Assembly: GCA_036960175.1 (NCBI GenBank)
Contig: JBALWH010000011.1
Location: 44,223 to 108,222 of the forward strand
Reading direction: 5' to 3'
Origin: Motiliproteus sp036960175
GTDB lineage: Bacteria; Pseudomonadota; Gammaproteobacteria; Pseudomonadales; Balneatricaceae
DNA length: 64,000 nt
The notes under the pieces are model-generated. The model was not told where the DNA came from, did not search any database, and was given only the letters and a program-made list of their open reading frames with translations. Position numbers and translations under genes: made by a program. Shown here piece by piece: positions 27,185 to 36,662 of this stretch (within the stretch, counting starts at the first letter, position 1; every line of letters starts with the position of its first letter).

Positions 27185-28795
27185 TCAGGCAACAACTTCG
27201 GTTTCTGCCTGCTTACGTAAAATAAAACGCTGTATTTTTCCGCTTGGGGTTTTTGGCAATTCTTCGACAAAATTTATCTCCCGCGGAAAAGAATGAGTCG
27301 ACAGGCGTTTACGAACAAACAGCTTCAACTCTTCTGCCAGGGATTCCGAGGCATCATAACCCTGCTTCAACACCACAAACGCTTTAACGATGGAACCTCG
27401 TTGAATGTCCGGCTTAGCCACTACGCCACTTTCGGCCACACACTCGTGTTCTATCAAGGTGCTTTCAACATCCGCGGGCCCAATGCGATAACCGGCAGAA
27501 GTGATAATGTCGTCATCGCGACCGTCGAATGAAAAGGCACCATCACCATGACTTTGTACCACATCGCCAGTCAGGTAATACTTACCATGGAAGGCGTTCT
27601 TCTCATCCCAGGTATAACCCTGAAAGAAGAAAAATGGTGACTGCTCCGTATCCACCGCTAGCTGTCCGGTCTCTCCTTCGCCGACCTCTTCAAAGTTCTC
27701 ATCCAAAGCCACCACGCGATGCCCTGGCATGGAATACCCCATGGAGCCGATTCTCAGTTGGTGCTCCAATTCATGATGATTACAGGCGGTCATACCGGTT
27801 TCAGTCTGACCATAATGATCCATCACTGGGCAACCCAAACTACGATCAATCCAGTTAATAACCTCAGGGTTCAATGGTTCACCGGCGCTGCTGCCAACGC
27901 GCAGACTAAATTTTTCATCACCGGTAAGCAGATGGTCATTGGCCATCAGCATCCGATAAGCAGTAGGCGCCGCTGCCAGGTTAGTGATTTTATGCTGCTT
28001 GAGAAATTCAAAGGTATTTTCGGCGGTAAAGCCACTCTCATTGAAATGCGTGGTATTTCCCAGCAACAAAGGCCCGACGACGGCGTAATACAAACCGTAA
28101 GCCCAGCCCGGATCGGCAACGTTCCAGTACTGATCTTCCGGCCGTAGGCCAATGGCATAGCGCATATAGACATAGAAGGAGAGCAAAGCACGGGCAGGCA
28201 CTGCCACGCCTTTCGACTTCCCCTGAGTACCAGAGGTAAACATCTGCAGGAAAGGTTCATCTGCAGCAATAATCACCGGCTCGAATTCCTTACTCTGCCC
28301 ATAGACGGCAGACTCGAACTCTTCACCAACCTTGAGAACCGACGGGCAATTTTTGACATCATCCAACTTATGACGGTTAGCCGCATCAGTCACTATCAGC
28401 TTGGTTCCCGCCTTTTCGGTGCGGTACTCAATAGCGCCTGATCCAAAAGCGGTAAACAATGGCTGGTACACGGCTCCGGCGCGCAGAGTACCCAAAATAA
28501 CGACCATGAGCTCAGAAGTCCGAGGCAACAATGCTGCCACCCGATCCCCCTTACCCACTCCGACCTCGCTGAGATAATTGGCGAATTGAGCCGACTTTTC
28601 TTTAAGCTCCGCAAAGCTATGCTCGCTGATACTGCCATCTAGCGCCTGGCAGCGTAATGCGATGCGCTGACCCTCGGCGTAGCGATCGCAGATTTCCTGA
28701 CACGCATTGAATCCAGATTCCAGATCACCGATCAACTGCTGCTCAATGCTGGCTACCGAAAATTCCTGCAGATACTGCTGATAATCACTCCCCAT
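27185..28795 (-). CDS. AMP-dependent acyl-CoA synthetase
   Basis: 536 residues of the ANL family, closest in style to acetyl/propionyl/medium-chain acyl-CoA synthetases. Motifs seen: Q-M-F-T-S-G-T-Q-G-K-S-K-G (P-loop, slightly unusual Q at the fourth place), D-H-Y-G-Q-T-E-T-G-M (adenylate site), Y-L-T-G-D-V, and the catalytic Lys in K-T-P-S-G-K-I-Q-R. The ATG at 28795 overlaps the racemase stop (TGATG) with AGGAG seven bases before it; a GTG one codon upstream is possible. It is the third gene of the operon with the dehydrogenase and racemase-like protein. Substrate is probably a branched or medium-chain acid, by context only. Confidence 0.88.
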   Translation of the reverse strand: MGSDYQQYLQEFSVASIEQQLIGDLESGFNACQEICDRYAEGQRIALRCQALDGSISEHSFAELKEKSAQFANYLSEVGVGKGDRVAALLPRTSELMVVILGTLRAGAVYQPLFTAFGSGAIEYRTEKAGTKLIVTDAANRHKLDDVKNCPSVLKVGEEFESAVYGQSKEFEPVIIAADEPFLQMFTSGTQGKSKGVAVPARALLSFYVYMRYAIGLRPEDQYWNVADPGWAYGLYYAVVGPLLLGNTTHFNESGFTAENTFEFLKQHKITNLAAAPTAYRMLMANDHLLTGDEKFSLRVGSSAGEPLNPEVINWIDRSLGCPVMDHYGQTETGMTACNHHELEHQLRIGSMGYSMPGHRVVALDENFEEVGEGETGQLAVDTEQSPFFFFQGYTWDEKNAFHGKYYLTGDVVQSHGDGAFSFDGRDDDIITSAGYRIGPADVESTLIEHECVAESGVVAKPDIQRGSIVKAFVVLKQGYDASESLAEELKLFVRKRLSTHSFPREINFVEELPKTPSGKIQRFILRKQAETEVVA

Positions 28796-29997
28796 CACGA
28801 TGCTCCTCTTACTATTCTTTTGTTAATTTCGAATGAGTCCGGCGCGGTAAAAACGCCCTGTTGTTCCAATACTTTGATATCCCCAGCGCCATAGCCCAGC
28901 CGGTTAAAAACCTCTCTGCTGTGCTGCCCGCAAGCGGGCGCTAATGATTTTGCTTGGGGACGCTCACCAGCAAATTTAAACGGACTTGAAATTTGCTGAT
29001 GCCCCTTATCCCCACCGACCTGCGTGAGCATTTGGCGCTGCTTGAACAACTCCGATTTTGCAGCTTCATCGAGATTCAAAACGGGCTCTATACAGGCATC
29101 AACGCCCTCAAATAGCTGCGCCCAATGAGCCAATGGCTGACTCAAAAATAGCGTGACCATTCGTGCTTTTAATTCGTGGTCTTTAAGACTGACCCATTGA
29201 CTCTCGCCAATGGCATCACAGAGGCGCTGACGAAATTGCGGCTCTAGGCTACCGACAGAGAGGTAGCGTTGGTCCGCCGTCTGGTAATAGTCATAAATGC
29301 CGGCACCGGTAAGGAAATGATCTTGGGGCTCTGGTGCCTGGCTCGTCTGCAATGCACCAGGACCGGCCAAGGCATTCAGAGCAAAACAACTATCCGTCAT
29401 ACTGATATCAATACTCTGACCCAGCCCCGTGCGTTGACGCTCATACACTGCTGCCATAATCGCGATCACAGCATTCTGACTACCGCCGGAAATATCTGCC
29501 AATTGCGTCGGCAATGGCAAAGGGCCCTGATCCCGGCGACCGAGGTAACTACTAATGCCGGAGCGGGCCAAGTAGTTAATATCATGTCCCGCTTTATCTG
29601 CCAGCGGACCATCCTGACCAAACCCCGTAATCGAGCAATAGATCAGTTTCGGGTTGTAACTGCGTAACTGCTGGTAACCTAATCCCAGGCGCGTCATCAC
29701 ACCGGGGCGAAACTGTTCGATGAGAATGTCGCTATCGGCCACCAACTGCTGGATTATTTCAACTGCCGCCGGATGCTTTAGATTTAAAGACAATGACCGC
29801 TTGCCACGATTAAGGTAATGAAAGACCGCCGACTGCCCGTCGATCTGCGGTTCCATCTGCCGCACCAGATCGAGCCTGGATGATGATTCCACCCGCAACA
29901 CATCCGCTCCCATATCCGCCATCATCTGAGTGGCATAAGGTCCGGGTAACAAAGTGCTGAAATCGAGAACTTTCAGTCCATTTAGAGGAGTAGCCAT
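28795..29997 (-). CDS. CaiB/BaiF family CoA enzyme, alpha-methylacyl-CoA racemase-like
   Basis: 400 residues of the class III CoA-transferase fold. The N-terminal L-K-V-L-D-F-S-T-L-L-P-G-P-Y-A-T is a family signature. The AMACR-type catalytic pair is suggested by His in A-G-H-D-I-N-Y-L (near 140) and Asp in L-A-D-I-S-G-G-S (near 170); true CoA-transferases use a different Asp arrangement, so racemase is the more likely role. It would interconvert 2R- and 2S-methylacyl-CoA so that branched-chain fatty acids can be beta-oxidised. AGGAG precedes the ATG. The operon partners are an acyl-CoA dehydrogenase and an acyl-CoA ligase. Confidence 0.8.
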   Translation of the reverse strand: MATPLNGLKVLDFSTLLPGPYATQMMADMGADVLRVESSSRLDLVRQMEPQIDGQSAVFHYLNRGKRSLSLNLKHPAAVEIIQQLVADSDILIEQFRPGVMTRLGLGYQQLRSYNPKLIYCSITGFGQDGPLADKAGHDINYLARSGISSYLGRRDQGPLPLPTQLADISGGSQNAVIAIMAAVYERQRTGLGQSIDISMTDSCFALNALAGPGALQTSQAPEPQDHFLTGAGIYDYYQTADQRYLSVGSLEPQFRQRLCDAIGESQWVSLKDHELKARMVTLFLSQPLAHWAQLFEGVDACIEPVLNLDEAAKSELFKQRQMLTQVGGDKGHQQISSPFKFAGERPQAKSLAPACGQHSREVFNRLGYGAGDIKVLEQQGVFTAPDSFEINKRIVRGAS

Positions 29998-30010
29998 CTA
30001 CATACTCCTG

Positions 30011-31171
30011 CTAGCGACCATGGTCGCTAAGCACATCCCTGGCGATAATCAGCCGCTGAATTTCGCTGGTACCTTCGTAAATAGAAGTAATGCGAACATC
30101 ACGACTGTAACGCTCCAGCGGGTATTCCTGCATGTAGCCATAGCCACCCAGCAACTGCAGCGCGCTATAGCAGGCCTTGTTGGCTTTTTCCGAGGCAAAG
30201 AGCTTTGCCATCGAAGCCTCGGTGCCATAAGGCAGCCCCTGTTGTTTTTTGCTGGCAGCACTCATCAGCAATAATCTGGCTGCTTCCAGCTCCGTCATGC
30301 GATCGGCAATCATCCATTGCAAACCTTGAAAACCAGCCAAAGCCTTACCAAATTGCTTGCGTTCTTTAACGTACTCAACGGCATAAGCCATAGCCGCTTG
30401 ACCGATACCCAAGGCCAAAGAACCGATGCCAATTCGGCCACCAGCCAGCTCTGTCACCGCTAGTTTAAAGCCCTGATTCAACCCACCCAGAATGGCGGCG
30501 GAAGGGACACGGCAGCCATCGAACACCACCTCATTGGTCGCCGACCCATGCTGGCCCATTTTTTTCTCGGCCTTACTCACGCTAACACCAGGATTATCTG
30601 CCTCGACCAAAAAGCAGGTTATGCCTTTACCTTTATCTGCATTCCGATCGGTGACTGCCCAAACCACAAAGACACCGGCAAACTCGGCACTGGTAATCCA
30701 CTGTTTAACGCCATCGATGACCCAGTCGTCTCCATCAGCTATCGCCTGGGCTCGCATACCACTAGGGTCTGATCCCGCCCCGGATTCAGTCAAACAGAAA
30801 CTACCCGCCAACCAGCGACCATCACAAAGCGGCGGCAGATACTGTTGCTTTTGCTCGTCACTACCCATGGCCTGAATAACTTCCGCCACCATATTGGTAA
30901 CCGAGACGGTGACGGCAGTGGAGGCACAGGCTTTTGCCAATTCGGTAATAGCCAGGCTGAAAGCGATAGGTCCGGCTTCGGTACCACCGTATTCGCTGGA
31001 CACGTTAAGTCCCATAAAACCCAGTTCCGCCAGATGCCGGCAATGACTTTTTATGATTTCTCGATCTTTACTTTGATCCAGCTGCTCTGCTTTGGGAGCC
31101 AGCTCAGACTCCGCAAAACGCCTAGCTGTTTCCTGAATCAGCAATTGCTCTTCTGTCAGTGAAAGATCCAT
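30011..31171 (-). CDS. acyl-CoA dehydrogenase (short/branched-chain type)
   Basis: 386 residues, the standard length. Motifs C-L-T-E-S-G-A-G-S-D-P-S near 128-139, W-I-T-S-A-E-F near 160, R-K-Q-F-G-K near 271 and I-Y-E-G-T-S-E-I-Q-R near 366, the last carrying the catalytic-base Glu of short-chain enzymes. It is the first gene of an operon with the racemase-like and ligase genes. Upstream lies a perfect palindrome resembling LiuR operators. Electrons go to EtfAB, encoded next door on the same strand. Confidence 0.92.
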   Translation of the reverse strand: MDLSLTEEQLLIQETARRFAESELAPKAEQLDQSKDREIIKSHCRHLAELGFMGLNVSSEYGGTEAGPIAFSLAITELAKACASTAVTVSVTNMVAEVIQAMGSDEQKQQYLPPLCDGRWLAGSFCLTESGAGSDPSGMRAQAIADGDDWVIDGVKQWITSAEFAGVFVVWAVTDRNADKGKGITCFLVEADNPGVSVSKAEKKMGQHGSATNEVVFDGCRVPSAAILGGLNQGFKLAVTELAGGRIGIGSLALGIGQAAMAYAVEYVKERKQFGKALAGFQGLQWMIADRMTELEAARLLLMSAASKKQQGLPYGTEASMAKLFASEKANKACYSALQLLGGYGYMQEYPLERYSRDVRITSIYEGTSEIQRLIIARDVLSDHGR

Positions 31172-31211
31172 AACATTGTCTTCTTGTATTTTTCAAATCA
31201 AGATATCAACC

Positions 31212-31229
31212 CTTTACGTAAACGTAAAG
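31212..31229. promoter_or_regulatory. LiuR-like palindromic operator upstream of the acyl-CoA operon
   Basis: CTTTACGTAAACGTAAAG has perfect 7-base arms (CTTTACG/CGTAAAG) around TAAA, 40 bp before the dehydrogenase start codon. It resembles the T-T-T-A-C-G-T...A-C-G-T-A-A-A sites I recall for the MerR-family regulator LiuR, which controls branched-chain amino acid and fatty acid degradation in gammaproteobacteria. No liuR gene is in the window. Confidence 0.6.
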
Positions 31230-31381
31230 TTACGAATTGTAACGATACCCACAGAGGATCGAATTCGTCCGCAACGACTGAGAACAAGCCATTAATTTAT
31301 ATAGAGTTAAATGGAGTTATAAAGATATTTAGACGCGAACTGGTTAGCGCAGATGCTCAAGCAGCACATGAACGCAGACAT

Positions 31382-31407
31382 AAAAAAACCCGGTCATATG
31401 ACCGGGT
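31382..31407 (-). terminator. intrinsic terminator of the etfBA operon
   Basis: ACCCGGTCAT and its complement ATGACCGGGT form a continuous 20-base palindrome, with a T run on the minus strand directly after it, 41 bp past the etfA stop. It is followed by the CAGACATAAAAAA motif (31375-31387) also seen at two other terminators in the window. Confidence 0.9.
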
Positions 31408-31447
31408 AAATAATGCGCAAAAAACTACACAGGCAATGCTCAGGTAG

Positions 31448-32377
31448 CTAGCCCAGCTTTTGCTCCAATTCAGGAACAACATCAAACAAATCAGCCACCA
31501 GGCCGTAATCCGCCACCTGGAAGATAGGTGCTTCTTCATCCTTGTTAATAGCAACGATGTACTTACTGTCCTTCATCCCTGCCAAATGCTGGATCGCACC
31601 GGAAATACCAACCGCGATATAAAGCTCAGGAGCAACGATTTTACCGGTCTGACCGACCTGCATATCGTTCGGTACAAAGCCCGCATCCACAGCCGCACGA
31701 GAAGCACCGACAGCAGCACCCAATTTATCCGCAACACGCTCAAGCATCTGGAAATTTTCGCCGTTAGCCATACCCCGTCCACCGGAGATAATTACCCTAG
31801 CACTGGTCAATTCTGGACGATCGGATTTCGCCAACGCTTCTTTCACAAAAGAAGAAACACCCGCATCATGGACTGCACCGATAGCTTCCACAGTAGCGTT
31901 GCCTTCGGTAGCAGCGGCGTCAAAGCCAGTGGTTCGTACCGTAATAACCTTGACGCTATCGCCGGACTGCACCGTAGCAATGGCATTGCCAGCGTAGATA
32001 GGACGTTTAAAAGTATCAGCACTTTCAACAGTGATAATGTCGGAAATCTGGGCAACATCCAAAGCAGCGGCAACACGCGGCATAAAGTTCTTACCCGTGG
32101 TAGTCGCTGGCGCCAGAATATGGCTATAGCTCGCAGACAATTCCGTCACTAGCAGCGACAGGTTTTCCGCCAACTGGTGGTTGTAGCACTCAGCATCAGC
32201 CAGCAACACCTTGTTAACGCCACTGACCTTTGCCGCCGATTCTGCGGCAGCGCCACAGTCGCTACCCGCAACCAGAACATCAATATCACCACCAATTTGC
32301 TGAGCGGCAGCAACGGTATTCAGAGTCGCATCTTTCAGTACACCATGTTCATGTTCAGCAATAACTAAAATAGCCAT
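31448..32377 (-). CDS. etfA: electron transfer flavoprotein alpha subunit
   Basis: 309 residues, normal for EtfA. The C-terminal FAD-binding domain shows S-G-G-R-G-M, Q-V-G-Q-T-G-K-I-V-A-P-E-L-Y-I-A-V-G-I-S-G-A-I-Q-H and A-I-N-K-D-E-E-A-P-I-F-Q-V-A-D-Y-G. It forms the alpha/beta heterodimer carrying electrons from acyl-CoA dehydrogenases to ETF-QO. The start is one base beyond the etfB stop, with AAAGGTGA upstream. Confidence 0.97.
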   Translation of the reverse strand: MAILVIAEHEHGVLKDATLNTVAAAQQIGGDIDVLVAGSDCGAAAESAAKVSGVNKVLLADAECYNHQLAENLSLLVTELSASYSHILAPATTTGKNFMPRVAAALDVAQISDIITVESADTFKRPIYAGNAIATVQSGDSVKVITVRTTGFDAAATEGNATVEAIGAVHDAGVSSFVKEALAKSDRPELTSARVIISGGRGMANGENFQMLERVADKLGAAVGASRAAVDAGFVPNDMQVGQTGKIVAPELYIAVGISGAIQHLAGMKDSKYIVAINKDEEAPIFQVADYGLVADLFDVVPELEQKLG

Positions 32378-32378
32378 C

Positions 32379-33128
32379 TCAGATCACCTTTGCTTCGTTC
32401 TTCAGTTTATCCACCAACTCATCAACACTGGACACCAGAATTCCAGCTTCACGCTGGGCAGGAGCCTCTACCTTCAGAGTTTTTAGACGAGGACTAACAT
32501 CGACACCATAGTCGGCTGGAGTTTTCACATCCAACGGCTTGCGTTTGGCCTTCATAATATTCGGCAAAGACGCGTAGCGAGGTTCATTCAGGCGTAAATC
32601 GGTAGTCACAATGGCAGGCAATTTAAGAGATAGCGTCTGCAGCCCACCGTCTATTTCTCGAGTTACTTCAACGACGCCATCCGCCATATTAACTTCGGAG
32701 GCGAAAGTGCCTTGAGGCATACCGGTGATAGCACCCAGCATCTGGCCAGTCTGGTTATTATCACTGTCGATGGATTGCTTACCCAAGACAACCAATCCCG
32801 GCTGTTCTTCTTCAACCACCTTGGCAAGCAATTTAGCGACCGCTAGCGATTCCAGCTCTTCATCGGTTTCGATCTGAATACCCCGATCAGCTCCCAACGC
32901 CAGCGCCGTGCGGATCTGCTCCTGACAGGCTTTTGGCCCCATGGAAACCACTATAATTTCATCGACTACGCCTTTTTCTTTCAGACGAACAGCCTCTTCC
33001 ACAGCAATCTCACAGAACGGGTTCATGGCCATCTTTACATTAGCCAGATCCACACCACTCTCATCGCTCTTGACGCGAATTTTGACGTTGTAGTCAACCA
33101 CTCGCTTAACAGCTACCAGAACCTTCAT
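32379..33128 (-). CDS. etfB: electron transfer flavoprotein beta subunit
   Basis: 249 residues, normal for EtfB, with the N-terminal M-K-V-L-V-A-V-K-R-V-V-D-Y-N-V-K-I-R-V and the AMP-binding/partner loop around 180-205 (L-P-A-I-V-T-T-D-L-R-L-N-E-P-R-Y). It heads the etfBA operon and is divergent from the ETF-QO gene, so the whole electron path from acyl-CoA to quinone is encoded back to back. Confidence 0.97.
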   Translation of the reverse strand: MKVLVAVKRVVDYNVKIRVKSDESGVDLANVKMAMNPFCEIAVEEAVRLKEKGVVDEIIVVSMGPKACQEQIRTALALGADRGIQIETDEELESLAVAKLLAKVVEEEQPGLVVLGKQSIDSDNNQTGQMLGAITGMPQGTFASEVNMADGVVEVTREIDGGLQTLSLKLPAIVTTDLRLNEPRYASLPNIMKAKRKPLDVKTPADYGVDVSPRLKTLKVEAPAQREAGILVSSVDELVDKLKNEAKVI

Positions 33129-33292
33129 AGGGCCCCCATCATTTTTGTTAGATAAACATCATGTAACAACCTGCTGCCCGACCGAAGAAATACTAGTATT
33201 TAGATTCTTAACAACCAGAGCAGCAAGTCCTGATAATATTAGGTAAATACCCTTACAACTTAACACTCGGAAAAACATATCGCAATTAATTA

Positions 33293-33322
33293 TTGATACT
33301 AACTAGGGAATACCCCTATAAT
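33293..33322 (+). promoter_or_regulatory. sigma-70-like promoter of the ETF-QO gene
   Basis: TTGATA (33293-33298) and TATAAT (33317-33322) are spaced 18 bp, about 80 bp before the GTG start. The spacer begins with AACTAGGGAAT, the element shared with the promoter region of the FixL-type kinase gene. Confidence 0.65.
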
Positions 33323-33404
33323 ATTTTCCTATCAACTTTAGCTACTACAATAACAACCGAACTCAACAATAGTTCATAGCACTTAAAACATAGGAGATAG
33401 CCCC

Positions 33405-35057
33405 GTGGAACGCGAAGCGATGGAGTTTGATGTCGTCATTGTCGGAGCCGGCCCAGCAGGGCTATCCGCAGCCTGCCGCCTGATGCAACAGGCCAAGGAA
33501 AATGACCAGGAATTAATGGTCTGCGTAGTCGAAAAAGGCTCTGAAGTTGGCGCCCACATATTATCTGGAGCCATCTTCGAACCTAAGGCTCTGAACGAGC
33601 TGTTCCCCGACTGGCAATCCATGGGCGCACCACTGAACACCCCTGTCAGCAGCGATGAAATCTATCTGTTTAAGAATGAAGACAAAGCCACGTTAATACC
33701 CAACAGCTTTGTCCCCCAAACCATGCACAATGATGGCAATTACATCATCAGCCTGGGCAACCTATGTCGCTGGCTGGCAGAACAGGCCGAAGCCATGGGC
33801 GTGGAGATTTTTCCCGGCTTTGCTGCCTCTGAAATTCTATACAACGAAGATGGCTCGGTAAAAGGTGTTGCTACCGGAGATATGGGTGTTGGTGCCGACG
33901 GAGAAGCCAAAGATAGCTTTATGCCAGGCATGGAACTGCATGCCAAATACACCCTTTTCGCTGAAGGCTGCCGTGGGCATCTGGGCAAGCAATTGATGGA
34001 AAAGTTCGACCTAAACCGCGACGCTGACCCTCAACACTACGGCATCGGTATCAAAGAACTCTGGGATATCGATCCCGCTAAACACCAACCAGGTCTTGTC
34101 CTCCACGGTGCCGGGTGGCCTCTTGCTAAGGACACTAGTGGCGGTTCTTTTCTCTATCACGCCGAAAACAATCAAGTGGTACTGGGGCTGATCATTGACC
34201 TCAGCTACAGCAACCCCCATCTAAGCCCCTTCGACGAAATGCAACGCATGAAGCACCACCCGGTATTTAAGCAATACCTGGAAGGCGGCAAGCGAGTTTC
34301 TTATGGAGCTCGCGCCATCGCCAAAGGCGGTTTTAATGCGCTACCGAAGATGACCTTCCCTGGCGGACTGCTGATAGGCTGCGACGCAGGCACTCTCAAC
34401 TTCGCAAAAATAAAGGGTACTCACACCGCGATGAAGAGCGGTATGCTGGCAGCCGAATCGGTAATGAAGGCTTTTGCCGATGGCGACACGAGAGGCGCTG
34501 AACTCACTGAGTTCAACACCTCTTTTGAAGCATCCTGGATTTACGATGAACTCTATCGTTCACGTAATTTTGGCCCAGCCATGCATAAGTTCGGCACCCT
34601 CATGGGCGGCGCTTTCAACTATATTGATCAGAATTGGTTTAAAGGCAAATTACCAATCACCCTACATGACAATACTGAGGATTTCGCCCAGCTCAAACCA
34701 GCCGCCGAATGCCCTAAGATCAGCTATTCCAAGCCCGACGGGGTCATCAGTTTTGACAAACCATCGTCTGTATTCCTCTCCAATACTAACCATGAAGAGA
34801 ATCAACCTTGCCACCTGACGCTAAAGAATCCTGCTATTCCAATGGAGCGCAACCTGCCTTTATATGATGAGCCAGCGCAGCGCTATTGCCCTGCTGGAGT
34901 CTATGAAGTAGTGGAGAACGAACAGGGGGAGAGCAGCCTACAGATTAATGCTCAAAACTGCGTGCATTGTAAAACCTGTGATATTAAAGATCCCTCACAG
35001 AATATCGTCTGGGTGACTCCAGAAGGTGCTGGCGGACCTAACTACCCCAACATGTAG
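33405..35057 (+). CDS. etfD: electron transfer flavoprotein-ubiquinone oxidoreductase (ETF-QO)
   Basis: 550 residues, the usual length. N-terminal FAD motif V-V-I-V-G-A-G-P-A-G-L-S-A-A; C-terminal ferredoxin-like 4Fe-4S segment with C-V-H-C-K-T-C-D-I-K-D-P plus the upstream C of R-Y-C-P-A-G-V-Y-E. The start is GTG behind GGAG; the reading M-E-R-E-x-M-E-F-D matches the family start. It passes electrons from EtfAB to ubiquinone at the inner membrane. It is divergent from etfBA and ends at a strong terminator. Confidence 0.97.
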   Translation: MEREAMEFDVVIVGAGPAGLSAACRLMQQAKENDQELMVCVVEKGSEVGAHILSGAIFEPKALNELFPDWQSMGAPLNTPVSSDEIYLFKNEDKATLIPNSFVPQTMHNDGNYIISLGNLCRWLAEQAEAMGVEIFPGFAASEILYNEDGSVKGVATGDMGVGADGEAKDSFMPGMELHAKYTLFAEGCRGHLGKQLMEKFDLNRDADPQHYGIGIKELWDIDPAKHQPGLVLHGAGWPLAKDTSGGSFLYHAENNQVVLGLIIDLSYSNPHLSPFDEMQRMKHHPVFKQYLEGGKRVSYGARAIAKGGFNALPKMTFPGGLLIGCDAGTLNFAKIKGTHTAMKSGMLAAESVMKAFADGDTRGAELTEFNTSFEASWIYDELYRSRNFGPAMHKFGTLMGGAFNYIDQNWFKGKLPITLHDNTEDFAQLKPAAECPKISYSKPDGVISFDKPSSVFLSNTNHEENQPCHLTLKNPAIPMERNLPLYDEPAQRYCPAGVYEVVENEQGESSLQINAQNCVHCKTCDIKDPSQNIVWVTPEGAGGPNYPNM

Positions 35058-35074
35058 AAAAGACAACAACAAAC

Positions 35075-35104
35075 AAAAAAGGACGCCATGCGTCCTTTTT
35101 TTTT
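35075..35104. terminator. bidirectional terminator between ETF-QO and the HD-GYP gene
   Basis: GGACGC (35081-35086), a CAT loop and GCGTCC (35090-35095), extended by A and T runs on both sides. It can serve the plus-strand ETF-QO gene and the convergent minus-strand regulator gene. Confidence 0.92.
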
Positions 35105-35120
35105 ACTGAATTTAACTCAA

Positions 35121-36662
35121 CTATACCGAACGCCGATCATCACGATATTGATCTCTGATTTCCATAAACTTATCAAAATTATCAAAAAACAAGTCAACCA
35201 AATGTGGATCAAAGTGCTCGCCACTCCCTTTTTTAAGCAGCTCCAAAATATCCTCTAGCGGCCAAGGCTTTTTATAGCAACGCCAGCTACCCACTGCATC
35301 AAACACATCGGCTAATGCAACAATACGGCCAGACATAGGAATTTGTTCTTCTGTCAGTCCATTAGGGTAACCGCTGCCGTTCCATTTTTCATGGTGGCTA
35401 ACAGCAATTTCAGCGGCAATGTCTAATAACTGATTACCGGACCCCTGAAGAATATCATGCCCCAGCTGGGCATGAGTTTTCATCACTTCCCATTCCGCTG
35501 CGTCCAGTTTCCCAGGTTTATTGAGCACCGCATCAGGTACGCCTACCTTACCGATATCATGCAGTGGTGAGGCCTGTTTAATAACCTCTGCGTCTTCTTC
35601 AGAAAGGCCAACCAACTGTGCTAACAACTCACTGTACAGCGCCACACGTTTTACGTGATACCCGGTCTCTTCTGAACGAGTTTCAATCACTTCGCCAAGA
35701 CGATAAATAACTTCTTTATTACTCTCTTTAATAACGGCATTAAGGCGAATATTTTCTAGTGCGACTACGATATTTTCGGTAAACAGGCTCAACAGATTGC
35801 GATCAATCTCGGTGAGACTACGCACCCCTTCTACAAAGAACAACGTTGTCAGTGTGATATTGGCACAGTAGATAACTAGGCTACTGTCATGAAAAACATT
35901 CGCTTTGGTCTCAATAGCTTCAGAAATAATCCCTTTCATTTTGTCCGGTAGCTGAGACACTTTTATGGTGTCCACTCCCATCTCATTATCATGGGACGCA
36001 GCTAGGACCTTTAGCTCAGTGTCCTTAACCTGCAGCGCTAGCGAATCGTAGGTATAGATGGAAGAGCCATCAAGGCGAAGCAATAATAGTAATTGCTCCA
36101 TGGCACCACTAACAAAAGAGGTAAAGGCTCGCTGCTCAAAAACACCTCTAGAGGCGTTGATAACTTTCTCCAGGCCCTGCTTGCTCTTTTCCAGCGTCAT
36201 AATGTCCCGGTAGGAACGTAGACTGGCATGCATAAGGGTGAACAACTTCTGGGAAGTCAGCTCGGTCTTGGCTTTATAATCATTGATATCGTATTCACGA
36301 ATAACTTCACGCTCTGGCGCCTGACCCGGCTGCCCCGTTCGCAAAATGATTCGGCTGGTTTCGTTCTGCATATCCCTACGAATAAAATGCACTAGCTCGA
36401 GACCCGCATCTTCGGTCTCCATCACCACATCCAGCAAAATAATTGCCACATCGCTGAGGGTTTTCAGTAAAGTTCTGGCCTCCCTCCCAGAATAGGCGCT
36501 TATAAACTCCAGCGGTCGGCCATCGAATACGAACCGTTTCAAGGCGAGCTTGGTAACCTTGTGAACTTCACTCTCATCATCGATGATCAATACTTTCCAG
36601 GGTTCACCCATCAGATCCGGTAATGCATCCCTCTCATCGGAAAAAATCAACTCATCTTCCAT
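35121..36662 (-). CDS. response regulator with DUF3369 and HD-GYP domains
   Basis: 513 residues: receiver domain (V-L-I-I-D-D-E-S near 24-31; phosphoacceptor Asp in I-I-L-L-D-V-V-M near 78), a GAF-like DUF3369 region (about 165-310) and a C-terminal HD-GYP domain. The catalytic signatures are present: H-D-I-G-K-V-G near 365, H-H-E-K-W-N-G-S-G-Y-P-N-G-L near 430 and A-D-V-F-D-A. It is therefore expected to be an active cyclic di-GMP phosphodiesterase. It is head to head with a histidine kinase gene, its likely partner. Confidence 0.92.
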   Translation of the reverse strand: MEDELIFSDERDALPDLMGEPWKVLIIDDESEVHKVTKLALKRFVFDGRPLEFISAYSGREARTLLKTLSDVAIILLDVVMETEDAGLELVHFIRRDMQNETSRIILRTGQPGQAPEREVIREYDINDYKAKTELTSQKLFTLMHASLRSYRDIMTLEKSKQGLEKVINASRGVFEQRAFTSFVSGAMEQLLLLLRLDGSSIYTYDSLALQVKDTELKVLAASHDNEMGVDTIKVSQLPDKMKGIISEAIETKANVFHDSSLVIYCANITLTTLFFVEGVRSLTEIDRNLLSLFTENIVVALENIRLNAVIKESNKEVIYRLGEVIETRSEETGYHVKRVALYSELLAQLVGLSEEDAEVIKQASPLHDIGKVGVPDAVLNKPGKLDAAEWEVMKTHAQLGHDILQGSGNQLLDIAAEIAVSHHEKWNGSGYPNGLTEEQIPMSGRIVALADVFDAVGSWRCYKKPWPLEDILELLKKGSGEHFDPHLVDLFFDNFDKFMEIRDQYRDDRRSV

